Below are positions 27,828-38,685 of a stretch of 64,000 bases of DNA, piece after piece. The notes below the pieces were generated by a model, which saw only the letters and a list, made by a program, of their open reading frames with translations, was not told where the DNA came from and ran no database searches. The stretch comes from Collinsella sp. AF23-4AC (GTDB lineage: Bacteria; Actinomycetota; Coriobacteriia; Coriobacteriales; Coriobacteriaceae): positions 332,738-396,737 of the forward strand of contig NZ_QRVE01000001.1 of the NCBI RefSeq assembly GCF_003462685.1, written 5' to 3'. Every line of letters starts with the position of its first letter. The stretch's first letter is position 1. A program made the translations under genes and the position numbers.

Positions 27828-29198
27828 CTACGCCACACCGTCGCGGGCCAGCTCCTCGGCCAGCGCTTCGGCAGGCATGGCCATAATCGCGTCGAGCTCG
27901 GCGTCCACCTCGGGAATACGCTTCACCTTGAGCTTGCGTACCAGATCACCGCGACACATCACATGTATCGGCTCACGCAGAGCGCACAGGTCATCGAGCG
28001 GATTCTTGCGCGTCACCAGGATATCGGCGGCCTTGCCGCACTCGATCGTGCCGGTCTCGCCGCCCAGCCCCAGGAGCTCGGCATTGACCTGCGTGGCCGT
28101 ATGCAGCGCAAAGGCGTTGCTCACGCCCACGTACTTGGCAAAATAGGCCACCTCGCGCCACATGTCGTACTGCGTCACGAACGGGCAGCTTGAGTCCGTG
28201 CCCAAGCCCACCTTAACGCCGGCATCCAGCGCCGCACGAGCACTCTCAATAATGCCCGAGCACACGATGTCGCCGTTCTTCTTTTGCGTGTCAGTCGAAT
28301 GGGTCTTTTCCGGGTCGAGCAACACAAACGGCAGCGCCGGGCTGATTGTGCAGGTCACACTCGGCGCACGCCCCTCAAGCTGTGTACCCGCGGCGCCACG
28401 GTACAGCTCCAGGATCTCGGGAGTCATCGGGGCACCGTGCTCGATCGTATCGACACCGGCCTCAAGCGCGGCCTTCACGCCCTCGGTGCTCTCGACATGA
28501 GCCATAACCGGCAGGCCCACCTCATGCGCCGCCTTGCACGCCGCCGCGGCAACCTCTACCGGCATACGCAGCACGCCCGGCTCGCCCACCTCGGTAGCGT
28601 CGAACACACCGCCCGTCACGAACAGCTTGATGACATCGGCGCCGCGCGCATACAGGTCTCTCACCTGCTCGGCTGCCTCGACGGGGCTGTTGGCCACCTG
28701 GGCGAACAAGCCCGCGCCATGGCCGCCCGGCACCGTGACGCCCGTTCCCGGCGCTACCAGGCGCGGACCCTGATACTTGCCGGCGTCGATAGCGTCGCGC
28801 ACGGCAATGTCGGCAAACAGCGGGTCGCCCGCGCCGCGCACCGTGGTCACGCCGCTTGCCAGCTGCTGCTGGGCACTGCCCTTAAGAATATGGCGCACGA
28901 TGGCGCGCCCCACGGGATTATCGAGCTTCTTCATCAGCGCGCCCGCATCGCCCGCCGAAACCGGCTTGCCCGAGCCGCACAGGTGCACGTGCATATTGAT
29001 GAGACCGGGCATGAGATACGCACCACCCAGGTCGATAACCTCGGCACCTGCAGGCGCCTGCGCCACAGCACTCGGCCCCATCCAGGTGATGACGCCGCGC
29101 TCAACAGTCACGGCCATATCGGGTTGCGGCTCCATATGCTCCGAACCATCCAGAATGGTCGCATTGATAAACAACGTGGAACGATCGGCAGATGCCAT
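27828..29198 (-). CDS. Amidohydrolase family metal-dependent hydrolase
   Basis: 456 residues, imidazolonepropionase/prolidase-like branch. The metal-binding residues of the TIM barrel are visible: HxH in NMHVHLCG, the bridging lysine region DVIKLFVTGG, histidines in MAHVES and IEHGAP, and the aspartate of GLGTDSS. Substrate unknown, probably a cyclic amide or a dipeptide-like compound. ATG 29198 has GGAGG upstream. Single-gene unit. Confidence 0.87.
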   Translation of the reverse strand: MASADRSTLFINATILDGSEHMEPQPDMAVTVERGVITWMGPSAVAQAPAGAEVIDLGGAYLMPGLINMHVHLCGSGKPVSAGDAGALMKKLDNPVGRAIVRHILKGSAQQQLASGVTTVRGAGDPLFADIAVRDAIDAGKYQGPRLVAPGTGVTVPGGHGAGLFAQVANSPVEAAEQVRDLYARGADVIKLFVTGGVFDATEVGEPGVLRMPVEVAAAACKAAHEVGLPVMAHVESTEGVKAALEAGVDTIEHGAPMTPEILELYRGAAGTQLEGRAPSVTCTISPALPFVLLDPEKTHSTDTQKKNGDIVCSGIIESARAALDAGVKVGLGTDSSCPFVTQYDMWREVAYFAKYVGVSNAFALHTATQVNAELLGLGGETGTIECGKAADILVTRKNPLDDLCALREPIHVMCRGDLVRKLKVKRIPEVDAELDAIMAMPAEALAEELARDGVA

Positions 29199-29346
29199 AT
29201 CGAGCTCCTCCCTCACGATTAACTTGAACATTTGTCCATTATCACCTAATGCAGCGACCTAAAGTCGAGCATATCGGTTAACGGAAGGAAGAGGGGATGT
29301 GGGAGACGGAATACGCTGCAGCCCCACCCCAACGACACCAGGGAAA

Positions 29347-29486
29347 TGTCTCGATCTGTAACAGGTACAGGGTTATTGGCCCCCTTGATGTTACAGATCG
29401 AGACATTCGGTCGACGTTTCACCGACTTGTCTCGATCTGTAACAATTACGAGCTCAAACAACCTCTAAACGTTACAGATCGAGACG
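29347..29486. repeat. P59 array: two palindromes, period 81 bp
   Basis: Copies at 29347-29405 and 29428-29486, starts 81 bp apart. The second ends 7 bp before the stop codon of the AbiEi/DUF559-like gene. Confidence 0.93.
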
Positions 29487-29493
29487 AAACCTC

Positions 29494-30564
29494 TCAGCGC
29501 CCATACCACTGACGTCTCCACTCCTCAGCCAAATCGGGCCGTCGCGGAATACCCGCCAGCCTCATCTTCTCAACCAGCTTCCCCGGATTCTTGAGCTCAT
29601 CAAACATAAACCGAAGCACCTTATGCCCGAGCATTGTCAGATGAGATTCCCGCTGACGCTCTGCCACGAATGGGTCGACCGACTCCCGGCTCTCGCCGCT
29701 CTGCAGGGTGTACTTCCCCTTTCCGTCCAGTTCGCCAATCACGCACGTTCCGTCCTCGAGCCGCCAAAAATAGTCGACGCGAAACACCTGGCTCGGATCG
29801 AGCGGGTCGCGAAACTCCACCTGCAGCTCCGGAACCGGAAAGCCGTACGCAATAAAGAATGCTCGGAACCGAGACTCGCCGCCGTTTTCGGACAGCCCGT
29901 CTGCATACGACGCAATCACCTTTGCCCTGCGATACCCTCGCCTGCCCTCGCAATCGGCGCGGAGGCGCTCGCACAGGTCATCGCGCGATACGCCCTTTGC
30001 TCGCAACGCAGAATCGGCAATCGCCAGGCCATACGAAAACGGCGCGCGCAGCAGGCAATCCTCTACCGTGCGCCAAAACGGCGTCACCCGCACGCCGTCG
30101 ACTTGTTCAAGCGCACCCGCCGCCTGCGGACGCGACAGTCGGCATCCTGCACTCAGCGGCACCGAGCAACCTGTCTTAACAAGAAATCGCGGCCCGAGCA
30201 GATCATTCGGCACCTCCAGACCCCACAAAAGGGCCGCGTCATAACCCCAAAACGCCCAATCTGGATGAAACTCCGCAAGCCCTTTGACGGTACGCAGCGC
30301 TCGCTCCGCCGGCGTCAGTACACCCCAATCATGTTGAAAGCAAAACAAATACGGCTCGGGCTCCGCGATATCGTCGGTTCCAACATGGCGTCGCAGCCAC
30401 ATGAGCTCGGTATTGTCATGCGTTGCGAGCAGCGCACCTTGCTTGGCCGTCTCCGTGAGCCGCGCGAGCATCCTATTCCGCGCCAACGTGTTGCGAGTCG
30501 CATGTTTGTGTTTGAGAACGGTGTTAGGCACTTTCATCACCACCACGTCAGACAAATGGACCAT
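29494..30564 (-). CDS. AbiEi antitoxin-like / DUF559 endonuclease-fold protein
   Basis: About 356 residues. The middle part (TVEDCLLRAPFSYGLAIADSALR) resembles the region found in actinobacterial AbiEi-type proteins. The C-terminus resembles DUF559/Vsr-like nucleases of the PD-(D/E)xK type, with VDYFW, then GELDGKGKY and GHKVLRF. Similar domain pairs occur in actinobacteria and are usually of unknown role. Start is ATG 30564 with AAAGG upstream; an earlier TTG is less likely. The gene is flanked at both ends by P59 arrays, six of the fifteen copies lying within 1.55 kb. No partner toxin is seen. Confidence 0.65.
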   Translation of the reverse strand: MVHLSDVVVMKVPNTVLKHKHATRNTLARNRMLARLTETAKQGALLATHDNTELMWLRRHVGTDDIAEPEPYLFCFQHDWGVLTPAERALRTVKGLAEFHPDWAFWGYDAALLWGLEVPNDLLGPRFLVKTGCSVPLSAGCRLSRPQAAGALEQVDGVRVTPFWRTVEDCLLRAPFSYGLAIADSALRAKGVSRDDLCERLRADCEGRRGYRRAKVIASYADGLSENGGESRFRAFFIAYGFPVPELQVEFRDPLDPSQVFRVDYFWRLEDGTCVIGELDGKGKYTLQSGESRESVDPFVAERQRESHLTMLGHKVLRFMFDELKNPGKLVEKMRLAGIPRRPDLAEEWRRQWYGR

Positions 30565-30589
30565 CGTCACCTTTGCCTCCGCTGACAAA

Positions 30590-30888
30590 TGTCTTGATCT
30601 GTAACAGGAAGACAGTCTTTGAGCCTCTAGTTGTTACAGAACAAGATCTTTCGGCAGCCGCCAACCTTCCGTCTCAATCTGTAACAGGTAGGTCGAATTT
30701 TGGCCTGTAGCTGTTACAGATTTAGACATTCCCCCAACCAGGTGCCAAACGTCTCGTTCTGTAACAGTTAGACGTTCTCCAGGCCCCTAAACGTTACAGA
30801 TTTAGACAAACCAGCGGCGCCCAAGCATTCGTCTCGTTCTGTAACAGGTAGACCGGTTTTTCGCCCCTAAACGTTACAGATCGAGACA
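30590..30888. repeat. P59 array: four palindromes, period exactly 80 bp
   Basis: Copies at 30590-30648, 30670-30728, 30750-30808 and 30830-30888. All are 59 bp with 21-bp linkers of unrelated sequence. This is the longest array and fills the gene-free stretch 30565-30927 almost completely. Confidence 0.95.
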
Positions 30889-30927
30889 CAAAGGCAGAAG
30901 GCAAGGCAGGCGACAACTGCCCATCCC

Positions 30928-31635
30928 CTACTCCCATTCCTGCTCGTAAATATTGAGCGACTTCACGTACCGCCCCTGGGCGCCCATGATGTCGCGGACC
31001 AGGCGCAAAAAGAAGCTGATGCACGAGGTGTCGAAACCGTCCTCCAGGTCCTCGGGATGCACCGCGCCCGGCCCGTCGACCGCCGTGTCGCTCAGGCGCG
31101 CGATGTCATACAGGTAGAGCTGCCCCGCCGTCAGCCAGACATCGTCGACGCACGCGAGTCGCACCGCAATTGCGCCATCGTTCCAGTGCTCCTTTTGCAC
31201 GATATGTGGGTCGTAAACGTCAAAGCGACGGTCGGTGCGCGCGTCCTTCAGCACGACCATGCCAGTCGCGGGATCCTTGTCCAAAATGCCAAAGCGCGAG
31301 AAATACTGCGTGTCACGCATCTGCTTAAGTCGCCTGAGCGAAGCAGGAGAAATTGACGCTGGCGGCTCGTCCACATACAGCTCCAACAGCGTCTTGCCGT
31401 GGTAATAGGGGCGCTCAAACAGCAGCCAATCGGTAAACGCCATGTTGTAGGCCATGATTTCGTTTTGAGAAGGTTCCTCGCAATAGCTGAGCCACGGATC
31501 GACGATAATCTCGAACTGCTCGCGCGCCGGCTCCAGGAATTGAAACTTCCGCAGCATCCAAAAGTGAGCCATGTCGGCAATATCGCTGCCGACGGCTCCA
31601 GCCAGCTCTGCTCGGTCAAAAACTTGGTCAGTCAT
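30928..31635 (-). CDS. Hypothetical protein of unknown function
   Basis: 235 residues, soluble, no signal peptide or membrane segment, rich in aromatic and acidic residues (DPWLSYCEEPSQNEIMAYN; LLFERPYYHGKTLLELYV). I recognise no domain. A strong GAGGAGG ribosome site stands before the ATG, and the composition matches neighbours, so the gene looks real. Confidence 0.75.
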   Translation of the reverse strand: MTDQVFDRAELAGAVGSDIADMAHFWMLRKFQFLEPAREQFEIIVDPWLSYCEEPSQNEIMAYNMAFTDWLLFERPYYHGKTLLELYVDEPPASISPASLRRLKQMRDTQYFSRFGILDKDPATGMVVLKDARTDRRFDVYDPHIVQKEHWNDGAIAVRLACVDDVWLTAGQLYLYDIARLSDTAVDGPGAVHPEDLEDGFDTSCISFFLRLVRDIMGAQGRYVKSLNIYEQEWE

Positions 31636-31937
31636 GGCATCCTCCTCAAACTGATGGACCTCAATTTGAGCTTACGAGGAGGGCGAGCAACCGAGGCAAG
31701 CGCGGGCAAAATAGGCCTTCGACTGCAAACCAGATGCTGACCAAACACTTGACGAAAAGCTTGACCGAAAATGCGCACCGCAACAAAATCGCAGGTAGAC
31801 ATAGACAGCCAACCAACCCTTTTGAGCCAGATGCCCGCAGCCACCACAGAAACAACAGGTGACCACAGCTCAAGAAGTCAACAAATGAACACCCGCACGT
31901 CGACAAACGAGCAAACTGCTCGCAAATCCGCAAGGAG

Positions 31938-32019
31938 TGTCCCCGAATGCCGACAGAAAAGGAACGTCCCTAACTGTCGGCACTTAGGGACGTTCCTTTT
32001 GTGCCGGCAGTTAGGGACA
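31938..32019. repeat. GGGACGTTCC palindrome (family P-A, copy 3, extended)
   Basis: An 82-bp element with nested symmetry: TGTCCC, TGCCGACAG, AAGGAACGTCCC, CTGTCGGCA, then the mirror GGGACGTTCCTT, TGCCGGCA, GGGACA. The remaining part of the gene-free stretch 31636-32059 shows no convincing gene or promoter. Confidence 0.8.
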
Positions 32020-32059
32020 GCCCTTGCCGATTCGATTGTTGAATATCTCCGTGACTACT

Positions 32060-33541
<1,482 letters not shown>

Positions 33542-33546
33542 GGCAC

Positions 33547-36500
33547 TTACGCCTCCTTCTTGGTCGAAGCAACAGAGCTGGCGGCGGCGGGCACAGCACC
33601 AGCGACACCACCCGCCACATCGAAGCGAGCGACATCCGCGGCACTCGCGCGACCGGTCACAATGTCAAACGCCAGCTCCTCGGCCTGCGCATGCGTCTTG
33701 CCGACGGCCTCGGCGGCGGCGACAATCGCCAGCACACGCTCGTACTCGGTCGGAATGACCTTCACAAAGTGCTTGCTCATCGTCTCAAAGCTGTAGAGCA
33801 GCTTGATGCCGCGCGGGCTCTGCGTCGCGTCCACGTGCTCCTGGATGAGCTCGCGAATCTGCGCCAGCTCGCCGGCCGTCGGGGCCTTGAGCTCAACGCT
33901 CTCGTGGTTCACGCGGGCATCGAGCGTGCCGTACTGGTCAAAGACATAAGCCACGCCACCCGTCATGCCGGCAGCGAAGTTCTGCCCGACCTCGCCCAGG
34001 ATGAGCGCCAGGCCACCCGTCATGTACTCGCAACCGTGGTTGCCGCAACCCTCGACCACCACAGTGGCACCGGAGTTGCGTACGCCAAAGCGCTGGCCGG
34101 CCAGGCCGTTGATGAAGCCACGGCCGCTCGTGGCGCCAAAGAACGCAACGTTGCCCACGATGATGTTCTCGTCGAACTTGTAGGTCGCATGCGGGTTGGG
34201 GCGCACCGACACCTCGCCGCCCGAGAGGCCCTTGCCAAAGTAGTCGTTGGCGTCGCCGCATACGTTGAGCGTAATGCCGCGCGGCAGGAACGCGCCAAAG
34301 CTCTGACCGGCCGAACCATCGCAATCGATGGTAATGGAGCCGGCGGGCAGGCCCTCGGGATGTGCCTTGGTCACCGCGTTACCCAGGATGGTGCCCACGC
34401 AACGGTTGACGTTGGCGATATCAGCGCGGAAGCGAATCGGACGCAAGTGGGCACGGGCATCGGCCGTATAGGGCACGAACAGCGTGGAGTCGAGCGTCTT
34501 GTCGAGCTCGCTGTCCGCGGCCATCTGCGGCAGGAAGTGACGACCGTCGGCACCCGGGATATGGGCACCGAACTCGCAGGTCGCGCTTGCCAGCACAGGC
34601 GACAGATCCAGCAGGTTAGCTTTGCGATTGCCCGGGACCTCGATCTGGCGCAAGCACTCGGGATGGCCGACCATCTCGTCGACGGTGCGGAAGCCCAGGC
34701 TCGCCATGATCTCGCGCAGTTGCTCGGCAACAAAGAGCATAAAGTGCTCGACGTGCTCGGGCTTGCCGCGGAAGCCGCGACGCAGGCGGCAGTTTTGCGT
34801 GGCGATGCCGGCGGGGCAGGTATCCTGCTGGCAGTCGCGCTGCATGAGGCAGCCCATCGAGATGAGCGGCATGGTCGCAAAGCCAAACTCCTCGGCGCCC
34901 AGCAGGCAGGCAACGGCGACATCGGTACCGTCCATGAGCTTGCCGTCGGCCTCGAGCACCACGCGCGAGCGCAGGCCGTTTTGCAGCAGCGTCTGCTGGG
35001 CCTCGGCAAGGCCAAGCTCCAGCGGCAGACCGGCGTGCCAGATCGAATCGCGAGCAGCGGCACCCGAGCCGCCATTGTGGCCGCTGATCAAGATCTTGTC
35101 GGCAGCACCCTTGGCAACGCCGGTGGCGATGGTGCCGACGCCCGCCTCACTGACCAGCTTGACCGACACGCGCGCGCCGGGGTTGGCGTTCTTAAGGTCG
35201 AAGATGAGCTCGGCCAGGTCCTCGATAGAGTAGATGTCGTGGTGCGGCGGAGGCGAGATCAGGCCGATGCCGGGCGTGGACTGACGGACCTCGGCAATCC
35301 AAGGGTAGACCTTCTTGCCGGGCAGGTGGCCGCCCTCGCCGGGCTTGGCGCCCTGGGCCATCTTAATCTGAATCTCGAAGGCGCTGCACAGGTAGCGGCT
35401 CGTCACGCCAAAGCGCGCACTTGCCACCTGCTTGATCGCGGAGTTCTTGGAGTCGCCGTTGGCCAGCGGGGTCTCGCGACGCGGGTCCTCGCCGCCCTCG
35501 CCCGAGTTGGAGCGTCCGTGCAGGCGATTCATGGCGATGGCCATGCACTCGTGCGCCTCTTTGCTGATGGAGCCATACGACATGGCGCCGGTGTTAAAGC
35601 GGCGGACGATGTTGAGCGCGGGCTCGACCTCGTCGAGTGCCACCGGGGTGCGGCCACTGGCATTAAAGTCGAGCAAGTCGCGCAGGCGCACGGCACGGCC
35701 GGTGCGGTGCAGGCGGGCGCTGTACTCCTTAAAGGTGTCGTAGCTGTCCTCACGGCAGGCGGTCTGCAGCAGGTAGACAGTCTGAGGGTCGATCAGGTGA
35801 TCCTCGCCACCGAGCGGGCGCCACTTGGTCAGACCCAGTGTGGGCAGCTGATCGGGAGCCGGGCTCTTAAGGATGGCGAGCGCGGCGTCGTAGCGCTCGT
35901 TTTGCTCGCGCTCAACGTCCTCGACACCCATACCGCCCACACGGCTCACCGTGCCGGCGAAGTACGCGTTGACGAACTCCGGCGTAAAGCCCACGGCCTC
36001 GAAGATCTGCGCCGAATGGTAGCTCTGCACCGTGGAGATGCCCATCTTGGACATGATGGAGACGATGCCGGCAGTCGCAGCCTTGTTGTAGTTGGCGATG
36101 CCCTGCTCGGCAGAAACGTCCAGATCGCCGCGCGCCGCCAAGTCGCGAATGCACACATGTGCGTTATACGGATAGATGCCGCTTGCGGAGTAGCCCACCA
36201 GCGCCGCAAAGTCGTGCGGAGACACGGCATCGCCGCACTCCACCACGATATCGGCAAAGGTGCGCACGCCGGCGCGGATCAGGTGGTTGTGCACGCAGCC
36301 CACGGCAAGCAGCGACGGCACGGGCACCTCGCCCGCTCCGGCGCGATCGCTCAGCACCACAATGTTCACGCCGTCGCGGACCGCAGCCTCGACGTCCTCG
36401 GCAAGCTGCTTGAGCGCAGCCTGCAGCGCGCCCTCGCCGGCATCGCGGCGGTAGACGGCACGGAAACGGCGGGTCTTAAAGCCCACGCGGTCGATGGCGC

Positions 36501-38244
36501 AGATGCGATCGAACTCCCCCTCGCTCAGCAACGGGCGCTCCAAGCGCACCAGCTGACAGGCCGTGCGGGAATCCTCGAGCAAGTTGCCGTGGTTGCCCAG
36601 GTAGAGCGTGGTCGAAGTCACCATATGCTCGCGCAGGGCGTCGATCGGCGGATTCGTGACCTGGGCGAACAGCTGATAGAAGTAGTCGAAGAACGAGCGC
36701 GTCTTCTTGGACAGGCAGGCCAGCGGCGCATCGATACCCATCGAGGCGAGCGGCGCCTTGCCCTGCTGGGCCATGGGACGCACGACCTCGTCGACGTCAT
36801 CCCAGTGATACCCAAGCTTAGCCATGCGCACGGCGGCGGGCACCTCGGCGTCCTCGGCGGGCGTTGCCGCAACGAGCTCATCGAGCGCGTCAACGGTCAG
36901 CGTCTCCTCGGCAATCCAATCACGGTAGGGCTTTTCCTTAGCGTAACGGGCGCGCAGCTCGTCGTTGTAGATGACGCGACCGCGGGCAAAGTCGACCTCG
37001 AGCATCTGGCCTGGTCCCAGGCAGCCGCTCGTCAGGATGTTCTCGGGGCTCACCTCGATGGTGCCCACCTCGCTTGCCAGCATAAAGCGACCGTCGCGCG
37101 TCACATAGTAGCGGGCAGGACGCAAGCCGTTACGGTCGAGGGCGGCACCCAGCGTGCGACCGTCGGTAAAGGCGATGGCCGCCGGGCCATCCCACGGCTC
37201 CATGAGCATGGACTGGTAAGCGTCGTAGGCGCGGCGCTCCTCACTCAGGCTGTCGTTGTGGTCCCACGGCTCGGGCAGCAACATGGACGCGGCACGCGTG
37301 AGCGGGCGACCGTTCATGACCAAAAATTCGAGCACGTTATCCAGAATCGCGGAGTCGGAGCCCTCGCGGTTGATGATGGGCATCACGCGCTCAAGATCGT
37401 GCTGCAGCACGGGGCTGTACAGGTTGGGCTCGCGGGCACGAATCCAGTTGACGTTGCCCTTGAGGGTGTTGATCTCGCCGTTGTGGATGATAAAGCGGTT
37501 GGGGTGCGCGCGCTCCCAGCTGGGCGTGGTGTTGGTGGAGTAGCGCGAATGGACGAGCGCCACGGCCGTCTTGACGGCGGCATCGTTAAGATCGATGAAG
37601 AAGCGGCGCATCTGCGTGGCGACCAGCATACCCTTGTACACGATAGTGCGCGAGCTCATGGAGCACACATAGAAGATCTTGTCGCGCAGGGCAAACTCGG
37701 CGTCGGCCTTCTTCTCGATGGTGCGGCGGCACACGTACAGGCGGCGCTCAAAGGCGTCACCTGCCGGCGTGTCGTCCGGACGGCCCAGGAAGGCCTGCAG
37801 GATAGTAGGCATGCAGGCGCGGGCCGTCTCGCCCAGGTCGTGCGGGTCGACCGGCACCTCGCGCCAAAACAGCAGCGGCACGCCGGCCTCGGCGCAGCCC
37901 TCCTCAAACACGCGGCGGGCATCCTCTACGCCCTTGTCGTCCTGCGGGAAGAACAGCATGGCCACGCCATAGTCGCCCTCTGCCGGCAGAATCTGGCCGC
38001 ACTTTTGAGCCTCTTTACGGAAAAAGTGATGCGGAACCTGGAACAGGATGCCAGCGCCGTCGCCGGTGTTCTTCTCGAGTCCCGTGCCACCACGGTGCTC
38101 CAAGTTAACCAGAATGGACAGTGCGTCGTCCAGGATCTGGTGATGGCGCTCGCCGTTGATATCGACAAGCGCGCCGATGCCACATGCATCGTGGTCGAAT
38201 TCGGGGCGATAAAGGCCCTGCTGCTGAGCGGAATCTGCCTGCAT
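33547..38244 (-). CDS. gltB: Glutamate synthase large subunit
   Basis: 1,565 residues, full length for the family. The class II glutamine amidotransferase nucleophile is the Cys of HDACGIG near residue 21, so a short propeptide is expected to be removed. The central and FMN-binding synthase domains follow, with the 3Fe-4S cysteines in GCLMQRDCQQDTCPAG, and the C-terminal Gly-rich beta-helix closes the protein. It makes two glutamates from glutamine and 2-oxoglutarate with GltD. GGGGAGG precedes ATG 38244. P59 copies sit in its upstream region. Confidence 0.96.
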   Translation of the reverse strand: MQADSAQQQGLYRPEFDHDACGIGALVDINGERHHQILDDALSILVNLEHRGGTGLEKNTGDGAGILFQVPHHFFRKEAQKCGQILPAEGDYGVAMLFFPQDDKGVEDARRVFEEGCAEAGVPLLFWREVPVDPHDLGETARACMPTILQAFLGRPDDTPAGDAFERRLYVCRRTIEKKADAEFALRDKIFYVCSMSSRTIVYKGMLVATQMRRFFIDLNDAAVKTAVALVHSRYSTNTTPSWERAHPNRFIIHNGEINTLKGNVNWIRAREPNLYSPVLQHDLERVMPIINREGSDSAILDNVLEFLVMNGRPLTRAASMLLPEPWDHNDSLSEERRAYDAYQSMLMEPWDGPAAIAFTDGRTLGAALDRNGLRPARYYVTRDGRFMLASEVGTIEVSPENILTSGCLGPGQMLEVDFARGRVIYNDELRARYAKEKPYRDWIAEETLTVDALDELVAATPAEDAEVPAAVRMAKLGYHWDDVDEVVRPMAQQGKAPLASMGIDAPLACLSKKTRSFFDYFYQLFAQVTNPPIDALREHMVTSTTLYLGNHGNLLEDSRTACQLVRLERPLLSEGEFDRICAIDRVGFKTRRFRAVYRRDAGEGALQAALKQLAEDVEAAVRDGVNIVVLSDRAGAGEVPVPSLLAVGCVHNHLIRAGVRTFADIVVECGDAVSPHDFAALVGYSASGIYPYNAHVCIRDLAARGDLDVSAEQGIANYNKAATAGIVSIMSKMGISTVQSYHSAQIFEAVGFTPEFVNAYFAGTVSRVGGMGVEDVEREQNERYDAALAILKSPAPDQLPTLGLTKWRPLGGEDHLIDPQTVYLLQTACREDSYDTFKEYSARLHRTGRAVRLRDLLDFNASGRTPVALDEVEPALNIVRRFNTGAMSYGSISKEAHECMAIAMNRLHGRSNSGEGGEDPRRETPLANGDSKNSAIKQVASARFGVTSRYLCSAFEIQIKMAQGAKPGEGGHLPGKKVYPWIAEVRQSTPGIGLISPPPHHDIYSIEDLAELIFDLKNANPGARVSVKLVSEAGVGTIATGVAKGAADKILISGHNGGSGAAARDSIWHAGLPLELGLAEAQQTLLQNGLRSRVVLEADGKLMDGTDVAVACLLGAEEFGFATMPLISMGCLMQRDCQQDTCPAGIATQNCRLRRGFRGKPEHVEHFMLFVAEQLREIMASLGFRTVDEMVGHPECLRQIEVPGNRKANLLDLSPVLASATCEFGAHIPGADGRHFLPQMAADSELDKTLDSTLFVPYTADARAHLRPIRFRADIANVNRCVGTILGNAVTKAHPEGLPAGSITIDCDGSAGQSFGAFLPRGITLNVCGDANDYFGKGLSGGEVSVRPNPHATYKFDENIIVGNVAFFGATSGRGFINGLAGQRFGVRNSGATVVVEGCGNHGCEYMTGGLALILGEVGQNFAAGMTGGVAYVFDQYGTLDARVNHESVELKAPTAGELAQIRELIQEHVDATQSPRGIKLLYSFETMSKHFVKVIPTEYERVLAIVAAAEAVGKTHAQAEELAFDIVTGRASAADVARFDVAGGVAGAVPAAASSVASTKKEA

Positions 38245-38426
38245 CGCGATCCTCCCCTAGATATTAGACAGTCAGTTGAATAGGCATACTAGGAGCATCG
38301 CCGGCCCGTTGTGTTTCCCGCCCGTTTCGAAACAATCGCGTAACGCACGCCCTACGAGTGGACACCGCCGACCTCAAGGACAACGACAAGGGCCCCAAGT
38401 TCGACCTGTAAACTCACCGCTTCAAA

Positions 38427-38565
38427 CATCTCAATCTGTAACAGGAAGGTCCGGTTTTGGCGGTCAGCTGTTACAGATCGAGATTTTCCATAGGACCATT
38501 TCTTCCTGTCTCGATCTGTAACAGCTAGACCCAATTTCCATCCCTAGTTGTTACAAATCAAGACA
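38427..38565. repeat. P59 array: two palindromes, period 80 bp, between divergent gltB and mntH-like gene
   Basis: Copies at 38427-38485 and 38507-38565. They occupy the middle of the divergent intergenic stretch 38245-38685, which must contain the promoters of both genes; I cannot place these with confidence. Confidence 0.92.
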
Positions 38566-38685
38566 TTTCGGCACCCCCCCTCACCATCCTATTCAAATAC
38601 AACAATTCTGTTAGTCATGGTTAACTTTTGAGCCTAAAACGGGTATCCTTTGCGGCGTCAAACAAACGGCACGCAGGAGCGCACC

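Noticed and set aside
19935..30888. CRISPR array
   Set aside because: The P59 arrays have regular spacing, but repeated units alternate in orientation, arms are only 17 bp, and no cas genes are present.
33691..38283. 1,530-codon open frame antisense to gltB
   Set aside because: It is a by-product of GC-rich codon use; the minus strand encodes an unmistakable glutamate synthase.
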